A stretch of 64,000 bases of DNA, taken from WJKR01 sp964556395 (GTDB taxonomy: Archaea > Nanobdellota > Nanobdellia > Woesearchaeales > WJKR01). The translations under genes and the position numbers were made by a program. Under the pieces are notes generated by a model, which made no database searches, was not told the origin of the DNA, and saw only the letters and a list, made by a program, of their open reading frames with translations. Below, one piece after another: positions 1 to 7,574 of this stretch (position 1 is the first letter of the stretch; every line of letters starts with the position of its first letter). The stretch spans positions 7,460 through 71,459 of the forward strand of contig CAZKVR010000005.1 in assembly GCA_964556395.1 (NCBI GenBank), given 5' to 3'.

Positions 1-48
1 AACGTTGCTAAAGCGCTTCTCGACGGGAAAAACCCTTCTCAGGAATGA
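1..48 (+). CDS. 3' end of an unidentified gene (partial)
   Basis: Frame 1 reads 15 codons to a TGA and would give a C-terminal tail NVAKALLDGKNPSQE. Its codons resemble the neighbouring genes, and the AT-rich stretch that follows (49-180) looks like an intergenic region. Only the tail is inside the window, so no family can be named. It could be chance. Confidence 0.35.
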   Translation, partial: NVAKALLDGKNPSQE

Positions 49-212
49 TACCGTCCGAAAAATACACAAGTGCCAGAACCAGACAAGATAAAAAAAGAGA
101 AAAACAGGATAAAAATAAGATAAAAATAAACTATTTTAAGAAGAAATGGATAAAAAAATAGCGTTTTGATTTTTATAACGCCCTTGAGCGCCTCACCCAT
201 AGGGGTGAGACC

Positions 213-1631
213 ATGAATTCTGTACATACAGAGAGAAAGAAGACGAAAATAGATTGGAGACACTACCAGCGCCTCAGCGCGAGAGCGACCGAGAAGTACA
301 TCGAAGACCTCGTGAAGAACGAGGAAGGGAAGCTGTGGAGCACGTACGCGGCGTCGTACGACAGGCTCATCGCCCACTTTCCCATATACCAGGAATTGCG
401 CGGATTGGTGCTGGAGAGCATGGACACTATCAACACTGGCCGGGAAGACTCGTTCCTCATCGACATGGGGGCCGGCGCAGGTCACATGCTCGGACCGTTG
501 AGCGCCTACGGCCACGTGCAGGGAGTGGAGAAGAACCCTGAGATGATAGCGAAGGCAAAGGAGAGGACGAAACGCAACAGCCGCGTCGGGATAATCCAAG
601 GCGACATGCGGACATACCGGCCGCCGCACATGGCGGACGGCGTGGTGTTCGCGAACAGCCTCTACGTGCTCGACCAGGACGTCGCCGACAGGGTGCTCGA
701 GAATGCCGTGGACTACCTGCGGCAGGGCGGCGTCATCTCAGTCGCAGGCCCGCGGCCCGGCGTCGACCTGGACGACATCTGGGAGAAGGAGAAGCCGGCG
801 CTCCAGAGGAAAGGCATCGACCGGCGGTTCCCGAAGGAGTTCGTCGAGTTCGAGATCTGCAACCGCGTCATCGCGCGGATGGGGATGCGGAACAAGATGA
901 CAAACGGGGAGCTGGAGGACAAGCTCAAGCACTACGGGGCAGACATCATCGAGTCCCAAAGGGTCTACCACGGCCACGAGCACTTCGTGGCGGGCCAGAA
1001 GCCGGTCCGGAAGGAGGACTTGCCGGGTCACGAGGCTGTGAAGCGTAACGTCGTGCACGACCTTGACGCAGAGGTCACCGCGCCCGTGGCCAGGGAGGAG
1101 TACATCCTGGACGTGGCCCGCGCCCCGAAGGATTTTGAGGAGTCGTTCAGCCTCAGGTACAGGAACTTCTGGGAGGACGACATCCTACGGTTCCGGAACC
1201 GTGAAGGATTGCTCATGGACAGGTACGATAAGGACGCGGTGCAGGTCGTCGCCAAGAAGAAGGACGACGGTAAAGTGATAGGCACCGTGAGGCTCCTGCC
1301 ACGGAAGCCCGGCGCCGCGCTCAATTTCGGCGACCGGTATGAAGGCGCGATCAAGGAGGACGAGCCGACGGCCGAGACCTCGCGGCTGGCGGTGGATCGG
1401 TCGTCCAACGGCAAGGACATCGGCGCTGACATGCTGCGGTACGCGAACGCCATCGCGCACCGGATGGGCATTCCGACCGTCGTGAGCTTTGGCCGGGCGG
1501 ACCTTGAAGGATACCTGTCGCGATGCGGCTACCGGCGAAGGTCGGGAGAGCAGCGCTTCACCAGAGGGTTGTTCACGACGACCCATGCGGGCGTGGTGTA
1601 CACGTGCGACACCTCGCGCCATGGGTTATGA
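213..1631 (+). CDS. SAM methyltransferase fused to a LuxI/FeeM-like N-acyltransferase domain
   Basis: 472 aa in two domains. Residues about 40-200 form a class I SAM-dependent methyltransferase with motif I IDMGAGAGHM (83-92) and GVEKNPEM at the acidic-loop position. Residues about 300-460 resemble the GNAT-like fold of acyl-homoserine-lactone synthases and N-acyl amino acid synthases: W320, MDRYD (335-339), GTVRLLP (357-363) and ETSR (388-391) match the LuxI E/D, R and E-x-S-R signature positions. LuxI enzymes use SAM as amine donor and FeeM-type enzymes use amino acids; which applies here, and what is methylated, cannot be read. A GGGGTGAG Shine-Dalgarno sits just before the ATG and a TATA (TTTTTATAAC) lies near 170-179. 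The 3' end overlaps the convergent V4R gene by 6 nt. The methyltransferase call is firm; the acyltransferase call is good but needs a profile search. Confidence 0.8.
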   Translation: MNSVHTERKKTKIDWRHYQRLSARATEKYIEDLVKNEEGKLWSTYAASYDRLIAHFPIYQELRGLVLESMDTINTGREDSFLIDMGAGAGHMLGPLSAYGHVQGVEKNPEMIAKAKERTKRNSRVGIIQGDMRTYRPPHMADGVVFANSLYVLDQDVADRVLENAVDYLRQGGVISVAGPRPGVDLDDIWEKEKPALQRKGIDRRFPKEFVEFEICNRVIARMGMRNKMTNGELEDKLKHYGADIIESQRVYHGHEHFVAGQKPVRKEDLPGHEAVKRNVVHDLDAEVTAPVAREEYILDVARAPKDFEESFSLRYRNFWEDDILRFRNREGLLMDRYDKDAVQVVAKKKDDGKVIGTVRLLPRKPGAALNFGDRYEGAIKEDEPTAETSRLAVDRSSNGKDIGADMLRYANAIAHRMGIPTVVSFGRADLEGYLSRCGYRRRSGEQRFTRGLFTTTHAGVVYTCDTSRHGL

Positions 1632-2831
1632 GAGGAGGTAGTACTTGCGCCCCATGCGCTGGTCTATGAGCTGCCTGAGGCTGGGCGGCAGTTTTTCTTT
1701 TTCTTTCTCGACCAGTCCTTTCCCGCCGTCGAGGCGTAGCGTGTAGGTGACGTCCTCACCTTTGATGGCGGACTCGCAGGCGGTGACCGCGACGTCGTAT
1801 GAGTGGGTGGCGGCGCCTACGATCATCCCTTCCACGAACCAGTCCCTGAAGCCCGAGGAGGTCCCGACCATGTTGCGGTATTGGACGAGCGGGTAGGAGT
1901 GGCCGCATCGCACCACGATACGCCGAGGCGTGCTCTCCTCCACCTCTATCTTGCCGATGCCGCAGAAGTAGAGTTGGTTGAGCACGGCCTTGAACGACTC
2001 GTCGCCTTTGGCGACGCCGAAGTTGTTGACTTGGAAGAGGACGGCGTGCTTGGCTTGGACATGCGTGAGATAGGAGAGTTCGGGTGTGATGTCGAACCCT
2101 TTCGCGCGGAGGGTGCGGGGGATGATCTCGTACACGTTGAGGGGAAAGAAGTGTGCGAGGATGTTGAACACCGAGAGGTGGCCTTCTTCCAGGCGTATCT
2201 GCTTGGTCGCCACGACTCGTTGGATGAGGGTGTTGGGATACTCGGCCACCGTCGAGGAGTAGAGGTTGTCCCATGTGAGGTCCTCGTCGAGCTCTTCTTG
2301 CGAGAAGAAGCCTTGGTAGGGGTCTTGGGTGACGAGCCTGAACCGGCACCGGTCGCCTTGGTGGACTGCGCATCCGACCTCTTCGAAGTGGCAGTCGGTG
2401 CCAGAGAGAAGTGAGAACGCGCCGGCGTAGAGTCCTGCGAGGAAGTGGTTGACCGGCTCTTGCTGCGTGCCGAAGGATCGTTTCCACTGCTTGGCGAGGG
2501 GGCTGTTGTTGGTGAGGTGGCATGAGGGTGTAGTGAAGCTCATTCTTGTAATGGTGGTCTTGCCGAAGCCGAGGGCTTCGAAGTCCTTGAAGAGGTTCTC
2601 CAGGACGCGTTTGCGGTCGAGCTTGAGCCCGTGCTTAAGCTTGGCTGTGATGCTCTTGCCGAGCGCCTTGCCGATCCTGAAGAGGAGTTCGCGGGATCGT
2701 TCTCCGAACTTCCGGTCGAGGAGGTGTTGGAAGACGACGTAGGCGTAGAGCACGCTGACGAATTTTGGTATGGGCCCAATGACTGAGTGTTGCCGGTTGC
2801 CGAAGAACCCGTTGAAGAATCGCTTCGCCAT
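1626..2831 (-). CDS. V4R-domain protein (small-molecule sensor-like)
   Basis: 401 aa. Residues about 120-190 carry the V4R (4-vinyl reductase) signature: FLAGLYAGAFSLL, then two conserved Cys in CHFEEVGCAVHQGDRCRF. V4R domains bind hydrophobic small molecules and often act as sensor modules in archaea and bacteria. The C-terminal half is not recognisable; it might repeat a degenerate V4R-like fold. No DNA-binding motif or membrane segment is evident, so a cytoplasmic sensor or adaptor is likely. It is the last gene of a three-gene operon; the preceding ATPase gene ends one base before its ATG. The likely partner is that RAD55/KaiC-type ATPase. Confidence 0.7.
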   Translation of the reverse strand: MAKRFFNGFFGNRQHSVIGPIPKFVSVLYAYVVFQHLLDRKFGERSRELLFRIGKALGKSITAKLKHGLKLDRKRVLENLFKDFEALGFGKTTITRMSFTTPSCHLTNNSPLAKQWKRSFGTQQEPVNHFLAGLYAGAFSLLSGTDCHFEEVGCAVHQGDRCRFRLVTQDPYQGFFSQEELDEDLTWDNLYSSTVAEYPNTLIQRVVATKQIRLEEGHLSVFNILAHFFPLNVYEIIPRTLRAKGFDITPELSYLTHVQAKHAVLFQVNNFGVAKGDESFKAVLNQLYFCGIGKIEVEESTPRRIVVRCGHSYPLVQYRNMVGTSSGFRDWFVEGMIVGAATHSYDVAVTACESAIKGEDVTYTLRLDGGKGLVEKEKEKLPPSLRQLIDQRMGRKYYLLS

Positions 2832-2832
2832 G

Positions 2833-3567
2833 CTAGTCCTCGTAGGAGTGGATGACTATGCCTTCCGGTCCTATCTCGACCGGGTGTATGTCCTCGTCGT
2901 TCTTGGTCTCGCGCATCTTCCTGACCGTCAGGTGGCGCGAGTAGTCGGCGCCCATCGTCTCGTACTTGAGGTGTAGGATGCCGTCGGCGACGTATTCTGA
3001 GACGCCGTCGCTGGAGAGCTTGCCGTCCGTACTCTGCGACACGAGGAGCGTCGTGGTGTCCGGCAACGATCGGAGGTCGTTGATGAACCCGTAGATGAAG
3101 CGTTGGATGTAGAGGTGCGTTATGGATGTCAATGACACTTGGGTTGTGGGGACGTTGATGGCGAGCGCCGAGAGCGAGTCTATGACGAGCCTGCTGACGT
3201 TCTCGTTCTTGGCGTACTTGATGATTTCCTGGGCGGTCTCTTCTGTCAGGTCTTTGACGGGGAAGGAGAGGAGTTTCATGAGGCCTTTCTTCTCCATGGC
3301 GTCGATGTCCCATCCGAAGGCTTTGGCTTGGGACTTGAGGTTGCTGGCGCTCTCCTCGAAGGTGATGTAGAGTCCTTTCTCGCCGTGCTCCTTGGCACCC
3401 TTGTAGAGGTATTGGAGTGAGAAGATGGTTTTGCCCGTGCCTGGCGTGCCGCTGAGGAGGACGCACTTGCCCGCGGGCAGGCCTCCGCCTACGAGCTTGT
3501 CGAAGCCTTCTATGCCTGTCTTGACGAGCCGCTTCTGCGGTGCGGCCTTGGGTTTCTTCGCAGTCAT
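2833..3567 (-). CDS. RAD55/KaiC-family ATPase
   Basis: 244 aa single-domain RecA-fold ATPase. It has GIEGFDKLVGGGLPAG, Walker A SGTPGTGKT (39-47), YITFEES, and Walker B around LVIDSLSAL. Archaeal RAD55-like proteins of this size are associated with signalling rather than recombination. The frame stays open another 400 nt upstream, but that extension is a low-complexity shadow of the preceding gene. The ATG at 3567 overlaps the TGA of the upstream gene (ATGA), giving a family-like N-terminus. It is probably co-translated with its neighbours and ATP-dependently couples to the V4R protein downstream. Confidence 0.85.
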   Translation of the reverse strand: MTAKKPKAAPQKRLVKTGIEGFDKLVGGGLPAGKCVLLSGTPGTGKTIFSLQYLYKGAKEHGEKGLYITFEESASNLKSQAKAFGWDIDAMEKKGLMKLLSFPVKDLTEETAQEIIKYAKNENVSRLVIDSLSALAINVPTTQVSLTSITHLYIQRFIYGFINDLRSLPDTTTLLVSQSTDGKLSSDGVSEYVADGILHLKYETMGADYSRHLTVRKMRETKNDEDIHPVEIGPEGIVIHSYED

Positions 3568-3869
3568 TTCAATCCCAGCTTGTTGATGACGTAGAGGAAT
3601 ATGATGTTGGTGCTCGTCTCGATCTTCTGGCATCGGGCCTTGCGCTTGAGCTTGAGGCCTTTGCGGAGGGCTTTGGGGACGAGGAAGTAGGTGGTGGCCT
3701 CGTTCCGGCCCCTTTTCGTCATGGTGGTCTCGACTTCGGCGACGTCTTCTGAGAAGAGGTGGACGTTGTTGAGGTTGCCCTTGAGTTGCAACGCCTCCTC
3801 GTAGTCGACGAGGACCTCGAAGACGACCTTGCCGTCCTCTTTCGTCCTGGAGCTCAGGATGGTTCCCAT
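3564..3869 (-). CDS. Conserved small protein heading the RAD55-V4R operon
   Basis: 101 aa from this start: an acidic N-terminal half with probable beta strands (KVVFEVLVDYEEALQLKG) followed by a basic tail (KALRKGLKLKRKARC). No membrane segment. I do not recognise a named family. A longer reading from an ATG at 3896 is possible, but that ATG lies inside the TATA box CCTTAAATATG (3894-3904). The ATG at 3869 lies about 30 nt from the box centre and fits the leaderless pattern seen throughout the window. Linkage suggests a role as partner or substrate of the ATPase/V4R pair. Confidence 0.7.
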   Translation of the reverse strand: MGTILSSRTKEDGKVVFEVLVDYEEALQLKGNLNNVHLFSEDVAEVETTMTKRGRNEATTYFLVPKALRKGLKLKRKARCQKIETSTNIIFLYVINKLGLK

Positions 3870-3893
3870 GGTGGTCTTGTGTGGTGAACAACT

Positions 3894-3904
3894 CATATTT
3901 AAGG
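3894..3904 (-). promoter_or_regulatory. TATA box of the RAD55-V4R operon
   Basis: CCTTAAATATG on the minus strand, about 30 nt upstream of the ATG at 3869. It decides the start of the first gene because the alternative ATG (3896) falls inside the box. Confidence 0.6.
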
Positions 3905-4050
3905 ATATGGACGGAGGATGACACCAAAACAAATAACAGGATAACAAAGAGAAAAGCAGTAACACCCATTCCTTCATGACAAGACTACAGCGTCAAACCA
4001 CGAAGAAGAGCACAACCTTTAAAAAGAAGCCTTGCAGGAACCCTCTCACC

Positions 4051-5319
4051 ATGTCCTTCCTGGCACAGTACGGCAGCGTCATCGCGTTCTACCTCATCAT
4101 CATCTTCCTCATCGTGCGCTACAGGAAGCGGTTCGACTTCCAAGGGAAAATCATCGCCATGCTCCGGACGAAGATAGGCCTCAAGCTCATGCACAAGTGG
4201 GGGACCAACGGCCGGCGGTTCGTCAAAGGGCTCGCCACGGCAGGCATCTACGCAGGCTTCCTCGGCATGGCGGCCACCATCTACATGATCATCGACGGGT
4301 TGTGGAAACTCCTCTTCGTACCCTCGGCACCGCCGACGTTCGCCCCGGTCCTGCCAGGCGTCAACATCCCGGGCGTGGAGATCTTCGTCCCGTTCTGGTA
4401 CGGCATCATCGCGTTGTTCCTCACCATCGTCGTGCACGAGTTCAGCCACGGCGTCGTCGCGGCGGCGCACAGGATGAAGGTGAAGAACTCAGGCTTCGTC
4501 ATGTTCGGACCGCTCCCCGGCGCGTTCGTCGAGCCCGACGAGGAGCAGCTCCAGAAGGCGAAGCCGAAAGCCCAGTTGTCGGTCTACGCCGCCGGCCCGT
4601 TCAGCAACATCCTATTGACGATCATCCTCATACTCCTCTTCGGATTCCTGCCATTGTTCGTGTCAGGCATGGGCGGCACGCCCTCGGAAGGCCTCCAGAC
4701 GTTCACCAGGTACACGAGCGTCGTCAACTTCGGAGCGCTACGCGACGACATGTACCAAGCCACCGGCCTACGCATACTCGACGTGAAAGAGGATTCGGGC
4801 GCCGACGAGGCAGGACTGGCCAACGACACGGTGATCAGGAGCATCGACGGCGTCGACGTGCGTGACAACCTGACGGCCTTCGGCGACGAGATAGTATCCT
4901 TCCAAGACCTCGCGCCTGGCGACACGGTAACATTCAGCAACGAGAACGAGACGTGGACTATCACCACGCAAGAGCACCCTGACAACGAGAGCCGCGGCTG
5001 GATCGGCATCGTGTTCGACACCGGCTTCGTCACGGAGAAGAACCCGAAGGCGGTCGAGAAGTACGGCGAGGCAGGCTTCAAAGGCCTGGAGATACTCTAC
5101 CAGCAGGTCCTCTGGCTCATCATCCTGAGCAGCGGCATCGGACTGGCCAACCTCCTCCCCCTGGGACCGGTGGACGGCGGACGCATGCTCCTCGTAGCCC
5201 TGGAACGATACCTGCCGAAGAAGAAGGCGCAGATGGTATGGGGGAAGGTCAGCATGGTCGTCTTCCTCCTCGTCATCATACTGCTCCTAGGTCCCATCCT
5301 GCAGAACCTGCTCGGATAG
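4051..5319 (+). CDS. Site-2 protease family intramembrane metalloprotease with PDZ domain
   Basis: 422 aa polytopic membrane zinc protease. HEFSH at 129-133 is the HExxH zinc site inside a membrane helix, and NLLPLGPVDGGRML near the C-terminus supplies the third ligand Asp (NxxPxxxxDG). A PDZ-like domain lies between (about 235-320; LDVKEDSGADEAGLANDTVI). S2P enzymes cleave transmembrane segments of regulatory proteins or clear remnant signal peptides. An in-frame extension of 25 residues exists upstream, but a TATA (CTTTAAAAAG near 4016-4026) sits just under 30 nt before the ATG at 4051, so the transcript is probably leaderless. Divergent from the RAD55 operon. Confidence 0.9.
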   Translation: MSFLAQYGSVIAFYLIIIFLIVRYRKRFDFQGKIIAMLRTKIGLKLMHKWGTNGRRFVKGLATAGIYAGFLGMAATIYMIIDGLWKLLFVPSAPPTFAPVLPGVNIPGVEIFVPFWYGIIALFLTIVVHEFSHGVVAAAHRMKVKNSGFVMFGPLPGAFVEPDEEQLQKAKPKAQLSVYAAGPFSNILLTIILILLFGFLPLFVSGMGGTPSEGLQTFTRYTSVVNFGALRDDMYQATGLRILDVKEDSGADEAGLANDTVIRSIDGVDVRDNLTAFGDEIVSFQDLAPGDTVTFSNENETWTITTQEHPDNESRGWIGIVFDTGFVTEKNPKAVEKYGEAGFKGLEILYQQVLWLIILSSGIGLANLLPLGPVDGGRMLLVALERYLPKKKAQMVWGKVSMVVFLLVIILLLGPILQNLLG

Positions 5320-5383
5320 AAGACAGCCTCTTGTTCTTATCCGACCGAGGCCTTTAAATAACACTGCTTATTCTTCCCCTCTC

Positions 5384-6115
5384 ATGGATTGGCAAAGCCT
5401 CCGCAAGCAGGCCCTCGACGAGACGAAGAAAGCCCTCTCCGAATCAGTGGGCGACGACCAGCTCATCGTCCAAGCAGTGAGCGCCGTCGAGGACTGCGAC
5501 AAGGCGGCCAACCTGTTGGCGAGGCGTCTCAGGGAGTGGTACGAGTGGTACTTCCCAGAGCTCTCGAGGAAGGTCTCTGACAACGAGGCGTTCGCACGGC
5601 TGGTGACTGAAAAGCCGCGCGCAGAGCTCATGGCGGAGATGGACATCCACGAGACGATGGGCGCCCCGTTCAAGGAAGCTGACGTGACGGACATGGTCAC
5701 GCTAGCGGGCAGCGTCGGCGCGTTGTACAAGGAGCGGGACCTCCTGGAAGCCTCCATCAAAAGGGTGATGGGCAGGCATTGCCCCAACCTCCTCGCCCTC
5801 GCCGGCCCCACGATAGGCGCCAAGCTCTTGCGAGAGGCTGGTTCCTTGAGGAGGCTGGCGACCATCCAGGCCAGCACCATCCAGGTGTACGGGGCCGAGA
5901 AAGCCCTGTTCCGACACCTCAGGAGCGGTGCCAAGCCGCCGAAGCACGGCTACATCATACACCACCCGTTGTTGACGCAAGCCCCCCAGAAGGATAAGGG
6001 CAAGGTGGCCCGGGCGTTGGCCGACAAGCTCAGCATCGCCTCCAGAGTAGATTACTTCAAGGGAGAGCCCATCGGCGAGAAGCTGAAGAAGGAGTTGGAG
6101 GCGCGATTCTCATGA
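5384..6115 (+). CDS. Nop5-like C/D-box RNP core protein, lacking the N-terminal domain
   Basis: 243 aa. It contains the coiled-coil and NOP domain of Nop56/58 (Nop5): ANLLARRLREWYEWYFPEL, then PNLLALAGPTIGAKLLREAGSL and YGAEKALFRHL, the helices that bind the kink-turn/L7Ae complex of C/D guide RNAs. Archaeal Nop5 is usually about 370-410 aa with an N-terminal alpha/beta domain of about 110-120 residues that binds fibrillarin; here the protein begins almost at the coiled coil. The start is well fixed: TATA CTTTAAATAAC (5352-5362) lies about 27 nt before the ATG, and the bases upstream hold the stop of the S2P gene. Overlaps the fibrillarin gene by ATGA. Confidence 0.9.
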   Translation: MDWQSLRKQALDETKKALSESVGDDQLIVQAVSAVEDCDKAANLLARRLREWYEWYFPELSRKVSDNEAFARLVTEKPRAELMAEMDIHETMGAPFKEADVTDMVTLAGSVGALYKERDLLEASIKRVMGRHCPNLLALAGPTIGAKLLREAGSLRRLATIQASTIQVYGAEKALFRHLRSGAKPPKHGYIIHHPLLTQAPQKDKGKVARALADKLSIASRVDYFKGEPIGEKLKKELEARFS

Positions 6116-6792
6116 AGCAGGCCCGGTTCGACAACATCTACACGATGCGCACGAAGAAAGGCCTCAGGCTGTTCACCAGGAGCCTCTACCCGTCTTTCAG
6201 GGGTTTCGAAGAGACGGTCATCAAGAAGCAAGGAGTCGCTTACCGCGAGGTCGACCCTGAGCGCAGCAAGCTCTTCGCAGGCGTCGCCAAGGGCGCGTCG
6301 CAGATCGGCATCCGCGAGGGCAGCTCGGTCCTCTACCTCGGCGCCAGCCACGGCTACACGCCGTCGTTCGTCAGCGACGTCATCGGCAGGCAAGGCCGGA
6401 TGGTGTGCGTGGACATCGCGCCCAGGGTGGTGCGGGACCTCGTCTTCCTCTGCGAGCGGCGGGAGAACATGGCGCCGGTGATGGCGGACTGCAACAAGCC
6501 CGAATCGTACGAGCACCTCGTCCCGGAAGAGGTCGACGTCGTGTTCCAGGACATCGCCCAGCGGGACCAGGCAGGCATCTTCCTGAAGAACTGCCGCAAG
6601 TATCTGAAGAAGAACGGGTTCGGCTTGTTGGCATTGAAAGCGCGGAGCGTGGACGTGACGAAGAAGCCGCACCAGGTGTTCAAGGAGACGTTCCAGGAAC
6701 TCGAGCAAGCGGACGGCTTCGCCGTGGTTGACAAGCGCGAGCTCGCGCCTTATGAGAAGGACCACATCCTGTTCGTGGTGAAGCGCCGGTGA
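6112..6792 (+). CDS. flpA: Fibrillarin-like rRNA/tRNA 2'-O-methyltransferase
   Basis: 226 aa, full length for archaeal fibrillarin. It shows the N-terminal DNIYTMRTKKG region, GVYREVDPERSK-type motif (VAYREVDPERSKLFAGVAKG), SAM motif VLYLGASHGYTPSFVSDVIG, VDIAPRVVRDL, VFQDIAQRDQ and LALKARSVDVT. It methylates RNA 2'-O positions chosen by C/D guide RNAs, docked on Nop5. The start codon overlaps the Nop5 stop, so the two are made from one message. Because the adjacent Nop5 lacks the usual fibrillarin-binding domain, the docking mode must differ. Confidence 0.95.
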   Translation: MKQARFDNIYTMRTKKGLRLFTRSLYPSFRGFEETVIKKQGVAYREVDPERSKLFAGVAKGASQIGIREGSSVLYLGASHGYTPSFVSDVIGRQGRMVCVDIAPRVVRDLVFLCERRENMAPVMADCNKPESYEHLVPEEVDVVFQDIAQRDQAGIFLKNCRKYLKKNGFGLLALKARSVDVTKKPHQVFKETFQELEQADGFAVVDKRELAPYEKDHILFVVKRR

Positions 6793-6893
6793 CGGAGTGG
6801 GTGCCTAAACCATCATTCTACGGACACGCATCCTGAGGAGCACGTCCACCTCCAGGGCAAGTGATTTAAACCATTCTAGACTCCTCTTCGCTC

Positions 6894-7574
6894 ATGGATT
6901 TCTCCTGCCAGGACAAGACCGAGGCTTTGTGTGCGAGCGCGCGCGAGGCCGTGAGGAAGACCCGGTTCGTCGTCGTCGGCGTCGGCGCGTTGGGCTGCGC
7001 GGCCGCCCAGGCGTTGGTGCGGAGCGGCGCTGAGGAGTTGGTGTTGGTCGATGATGATTCTGTGGAGGTGGATAACCTTCCGCGGCAGGTGTTGTTCGTG
7101 AAAGAGGATGTGGGGATGCGTAAGGCTTCGGTGGCTGCGGAGCGTTTGCGCGCGCTGGATCCTGGCCTCCGCGTCAGTGTCGAGAATGAGAGGCTCGATG
7201 CGGATAACGTTTCTTCCTTGCTCGAGGGGGCTGGCGTCGTGGTGGAGTGCACTGACAACCTCGCGGCGCGGCGGGTCATCGACGGGTATTGTGCAGCTTC
7301 GTCCACGCCTTGGGTGCACGCCGCCGTCGCGGGCGCCAAGGGTGAGGCGATGGCTGTGCTGCCCGGCTCCAAAGGGTATGGTGACATGGTTGAGGGTAAG
7401 GTGGTTTCTGAGGATTGCGCTAACGAGGGAGTCCTTTCTGTCAACGCTATCATGACGGGTACGTTCGAGGCGATGTTGGCGTTGCGCGTCGCTTCCGGCC
7501 AGGACGAGGGGTTGCTCGGCGTGTTGTTCCGCTTGGACGCTTGGTCCGGCGCTGTGGACCGTTTCAGGCTCTAG
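6894..7574 (+). CDS. ThiF/MoeB-family (E1-like) adenylyltransferase
   Basis: 226 aa Rossmann-fold E1-like enzyme: VVVGVGALGCAAAQALVRSG, LVLVDDDSVEVDNLPRQVLF, VVVECTDN, and the W/H pattern PWVHAAVAG. ThiF/MoeB proteins adenylate the C-terminus of a ubiquitin-like sulfur carrier. The pairs of Cys that bind zinc in MoeB/ThiF are not obvious here; one CANEG Cys lies near the position used as catalytic or zinc ligand. No sulfur-carrier gene is adjacent. TATA GATTTAAACC (6863-6872) lies about 27 nt before the ATG. The stop TAG shares CTAG with the stop of valS on the other strand. Confidence 0.85.
   Translation: MDFSCQDKTEALCASAREAVRKTRFVVVGVGALGCAAAQALVRSGAEELVLVDDDSVEVDNLPRQVLFVKEDVGMRKASVAAERLRALDPGLRVSVENERLDADNVSSLLEGAGVVVECTDNLAARRVIDGYCAASSTPWVHAAVAGAKGEAMAVLPGSKGYGDMVEGKVVSEDCANEGVLSVNAIMTGTFEAMLALRVASGQDEGLLGVLFRLDAWSGAVDRFRL

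Noticed and set aside
3568..3969. N-terminal extension of the RAD55 ATPase
   Set aside because: Low-complexity Arg/Gln/Pro reading that overlaps another gene in a different frame.
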